A program made the position numbers and the translations under genes. From contig CANRDR010000028.1 in NCBI GenBank assembly GCA_947629425.1, positions 1-14,113 on the forward strand: a stretch of DNA of 14,113 nt, given 5' to 3'. A model generated the notes under the pieces. The model did no database searches, was not told the DNA's origin, and saw only the letters and a list, made by a program, of their open reading frames with translations. The DNA is from an uncultured Bacilli bacterium (lineage in GTDB: Bacteria > Bacillota_I > Bacilli_A > RF39 > UBA660). Of this stretch, positions 12,823-14,113 are shown one piece after another (the stretch's first letter is position 1; each line of letters begins with the position of its first letter).

Positions 12823-14018
12823 TAATTATTCCTCATTTCTTTATTAACTTTATTTAAATTATTTTCATAATTATTTATTTTAGGAAAATAGTATTTTTTA
12901 TCTTTAATATTATTCGGTAAATATTGTTGTTTTACATAATATTTAGGATAGTTATGTGGATATTTATATAAAGGACTATTTGTTTTAATATGATCCGGTA
13001 CATGTCCAGTATTATTCATTCTAATATCATTTAAAACATTATCTATTGCAGTTATAGCACTATTACTTTTAGGGGATAATGCTAATTCTAAAACTACAAC
13101 TGATAAAGGTATTCTTGCTTCTGGAAGTCCAACTAATTCAGCAGCACTTATTGCAGCCATAACTTTAGGGCCCATACCTGGATTAGCAAGACCTATATCT
13201 TCATATGCTATTACAGACATTCTTCTATAAATACTATCTAAGTCTCCAGCTTCTATTAATCTTCCTAAATAATAAATTGCAGCATCTGCGTCACTACCTC
13301 TTATACTTTTTTGGAAAGCACTTAGCAAATCATAATGTCCATCTTCATCTTTATCTGCAGTTAAAATAGGTTTAGAATTAATATTTTTAATAACATCTTC
13401 AGTGACTTTTTTATCTTGTGTAGAATAGTATGCAATTTCTAATAAATTTATTGCACTACGATAGTCTCCATTTGTTAAATTATATATTATTTTTAATACT
13501 TTATCGGTAATTTTTATACCATCTAAATAAGTACATGCTCTTTTTAAACCTGTAATTATATCATTTTCATTTAATTCATGTAATTCAAATATTTGACATC
13601 TACTTCTAATAGCGGGATTTATTTTATGATATGGATTAGATGTAGTTAAACCAATAAGTATTATTAAACCTGATTCTAAATAGGGTAATAATATATCTTG
13701 TTTATCTTTATTCATCCTATGAATTTCATCTATAATAAGTATCATTTCACCATTCATTTTAGCTTCTTCAATTGCAATATTAAAATCAACTACTTTATTT
13801 ATAGTTGCATTTAAAAATTTATATGGCCTTTTTAATTCATTAACTATAGCATTTGCTATAGAAGTTTTACCAATTCCAGGTTTACCATATAAGATAATAG
13901 AAAACATTTTATTATTTTTAATTAAATTAGAAAGTATTTTATCTTCTCCAATTAAATGTGTTTGTCCAATAACTTCACTTAATTTAGTAGGTCTCATTTT
14001 ATTCGCTAGTAATTCCAT
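12822..14018 (-). CDS. rarA: Replication-associated recombination protein A (RarA/MgsA AAA+ ATPase)
   Basis: A 398-residue AAA+ ATPase related to the clamp loader and RuvB. It acts at stalled or gapped replication forks, with links to SSB and RecA. Signatures are the N-terminal MRPTKLSEVIGQ, Walker A GKPGIGKT (45-52), Walker B IIDEIH (95-100), sensor LTTSNP, the arginine-finger region INPAIRSRCQIFEL, and the RarA-specific C-terminal tetramerisation region with SIRGSDADAAIYYLGRLIEA and MSVIAYEDIGLANP. Its length is a little below the usual 420-445. AGGTGA lies 6 nt before the ATG. It is the first gene of the rarA-gpsA operon. Confidence 0.95.
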   Translation of the reverse strand: MELLANKMRPTKLSEVIGQTHLIGEDKILSNLIKNNKMFSIILYGKPGIGKTSIANAIVNELKRPYKFLNATINKVVDFNIAIEEAKMNGEMILIIDEIHRMNKDKQDILLPYLESGLIILIGLTTSNPYHKINPAIRSRCQIFELHELNENDIITGLKRACTYLDGIKITDKVLKIIYNLTNGDYRSAINLLEIAYYSTQDKKVTEDVIKNINSKPILTADKDEDGHYDLLSAFQKSIRGSDADAAIYYLGRLIEAGDLDSIYRRMSVIAYEDIGLANPGMGPKVMAAISAAELVGLPEARIPLSVVVLELALSPKSNSAITAIDNVLNDIRMNNTGHVPDHIKTNSPLYKYPHNYPKYYVKQQYLPNNIKDKKYYFPKINNYENNLNKVNKEMRNN

Positions 14019-14036
14019 TATTTTTCACCTAATTTA

Positions 14037-14065
14037 ATTTTATCAAAATAGAGATAATTAGTCTA
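14037..14065 (-). promoter_or_regulatory. Promoter of the rarA-gpsA operon
   Basis: On the minus strand, TAGACT (14065-14060, 4 of 6) and the extended -10 TG-A-TAAAAT (14045-14037) have 17 nt between the two hexamers, just upstream of the ribosome binding site. Sequence from 14066 to the window end is AT-rich with no gene visible. Confidence 0.6.
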
Positions 14066-14113
14066 TTTATTTGTAAAATAAAGTGTCTTAAAAGTATTAA
14101 TATATTTTATTTT

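Noticed and set aside
1..14113. Mycoplasma-type genetic code (TGA = Trp), suggested by the very low GC
   Set aside because: Trp is encoded by TGG throughout, and TGA is the natural stop of the HAD-PRTase and gpsA genes.
1..14113. tRNA or rRNA genes, transposases or attachment sites
   Set aside because: No cloverleaf-like GC-rich stretch, rRNA core motif, transposase or integrase gene, or paired direct repeats bounding the accessory half could be found by eye.

Overview
The window is very AT-rich DNA with AAGGAGG-type ribosome binding sites, TATAAT promoters and short Rho-independent terminators. Trp is encoded by TGG, and TGA is used as a stop (ends of the genes at 3219-5552 and 11848-12822), so the code is the standard bacterial one and not that of Mycoplasma. 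A YmfF/YmfH-type M16 pair, RarA, GpsA and a Rel-family enzyme point to a low-GC Bacillota, probably an uncultured gut member of the Bacilli (RF39- or Erysipelotrichales-like). The taxonomic placement is inference.

Left part, 1-2050, looks accessory. It opens inside a 51-bp non-coding tandem repeat with pseudoknot potential, followed by a terminator and then a ToxN/AbiQ-superfamily (CptN-like) endoribonuclease toxin. This is the layout of a type III toxin-antitoxin system whose RNA antitoxin array is cut by the window edge. Next come a small membrane-anchored protein of unknown function, a convergent CYTH-domain protein, and a short decayed copy of part of the membrane protein gene.

Middle part, 2057-7504, is the most unusual region. 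A short WYL-domain regulator is followed, behind its own promoter, by three tightly packed genes: a small HAD phosphatase, a HAD-phosphoribosyltransferase fusion, and a PfkB kinase-SIS fusion. The set looks like a self-contained pathway that phosphorylates, isomerises or deglycates, dephosphorylates and (de)ribosylates a sugar- or nucleoside-like molecule under control of a WYL protein. I do not recognise it as a named system. A defence or stress role is suggested only by the WYL regulator and the neighbouring type III toxin-antitoxin.

Right part, 7565-14113, is housekeeping. A RelA/SpoT-type protein lacks the C-terminal regulatory region and has substitutions in the synthetase active site. 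It is preceded by a 27-codon leader ORF whose stop codon abuts a strong terminator, which suggests attenuation. An M16 peptidase pair (inactive and active partner, YfmF/YfmH type) follows. A bidirectional terminator then separates these from the opposite-strand rarA-gpsA operon.
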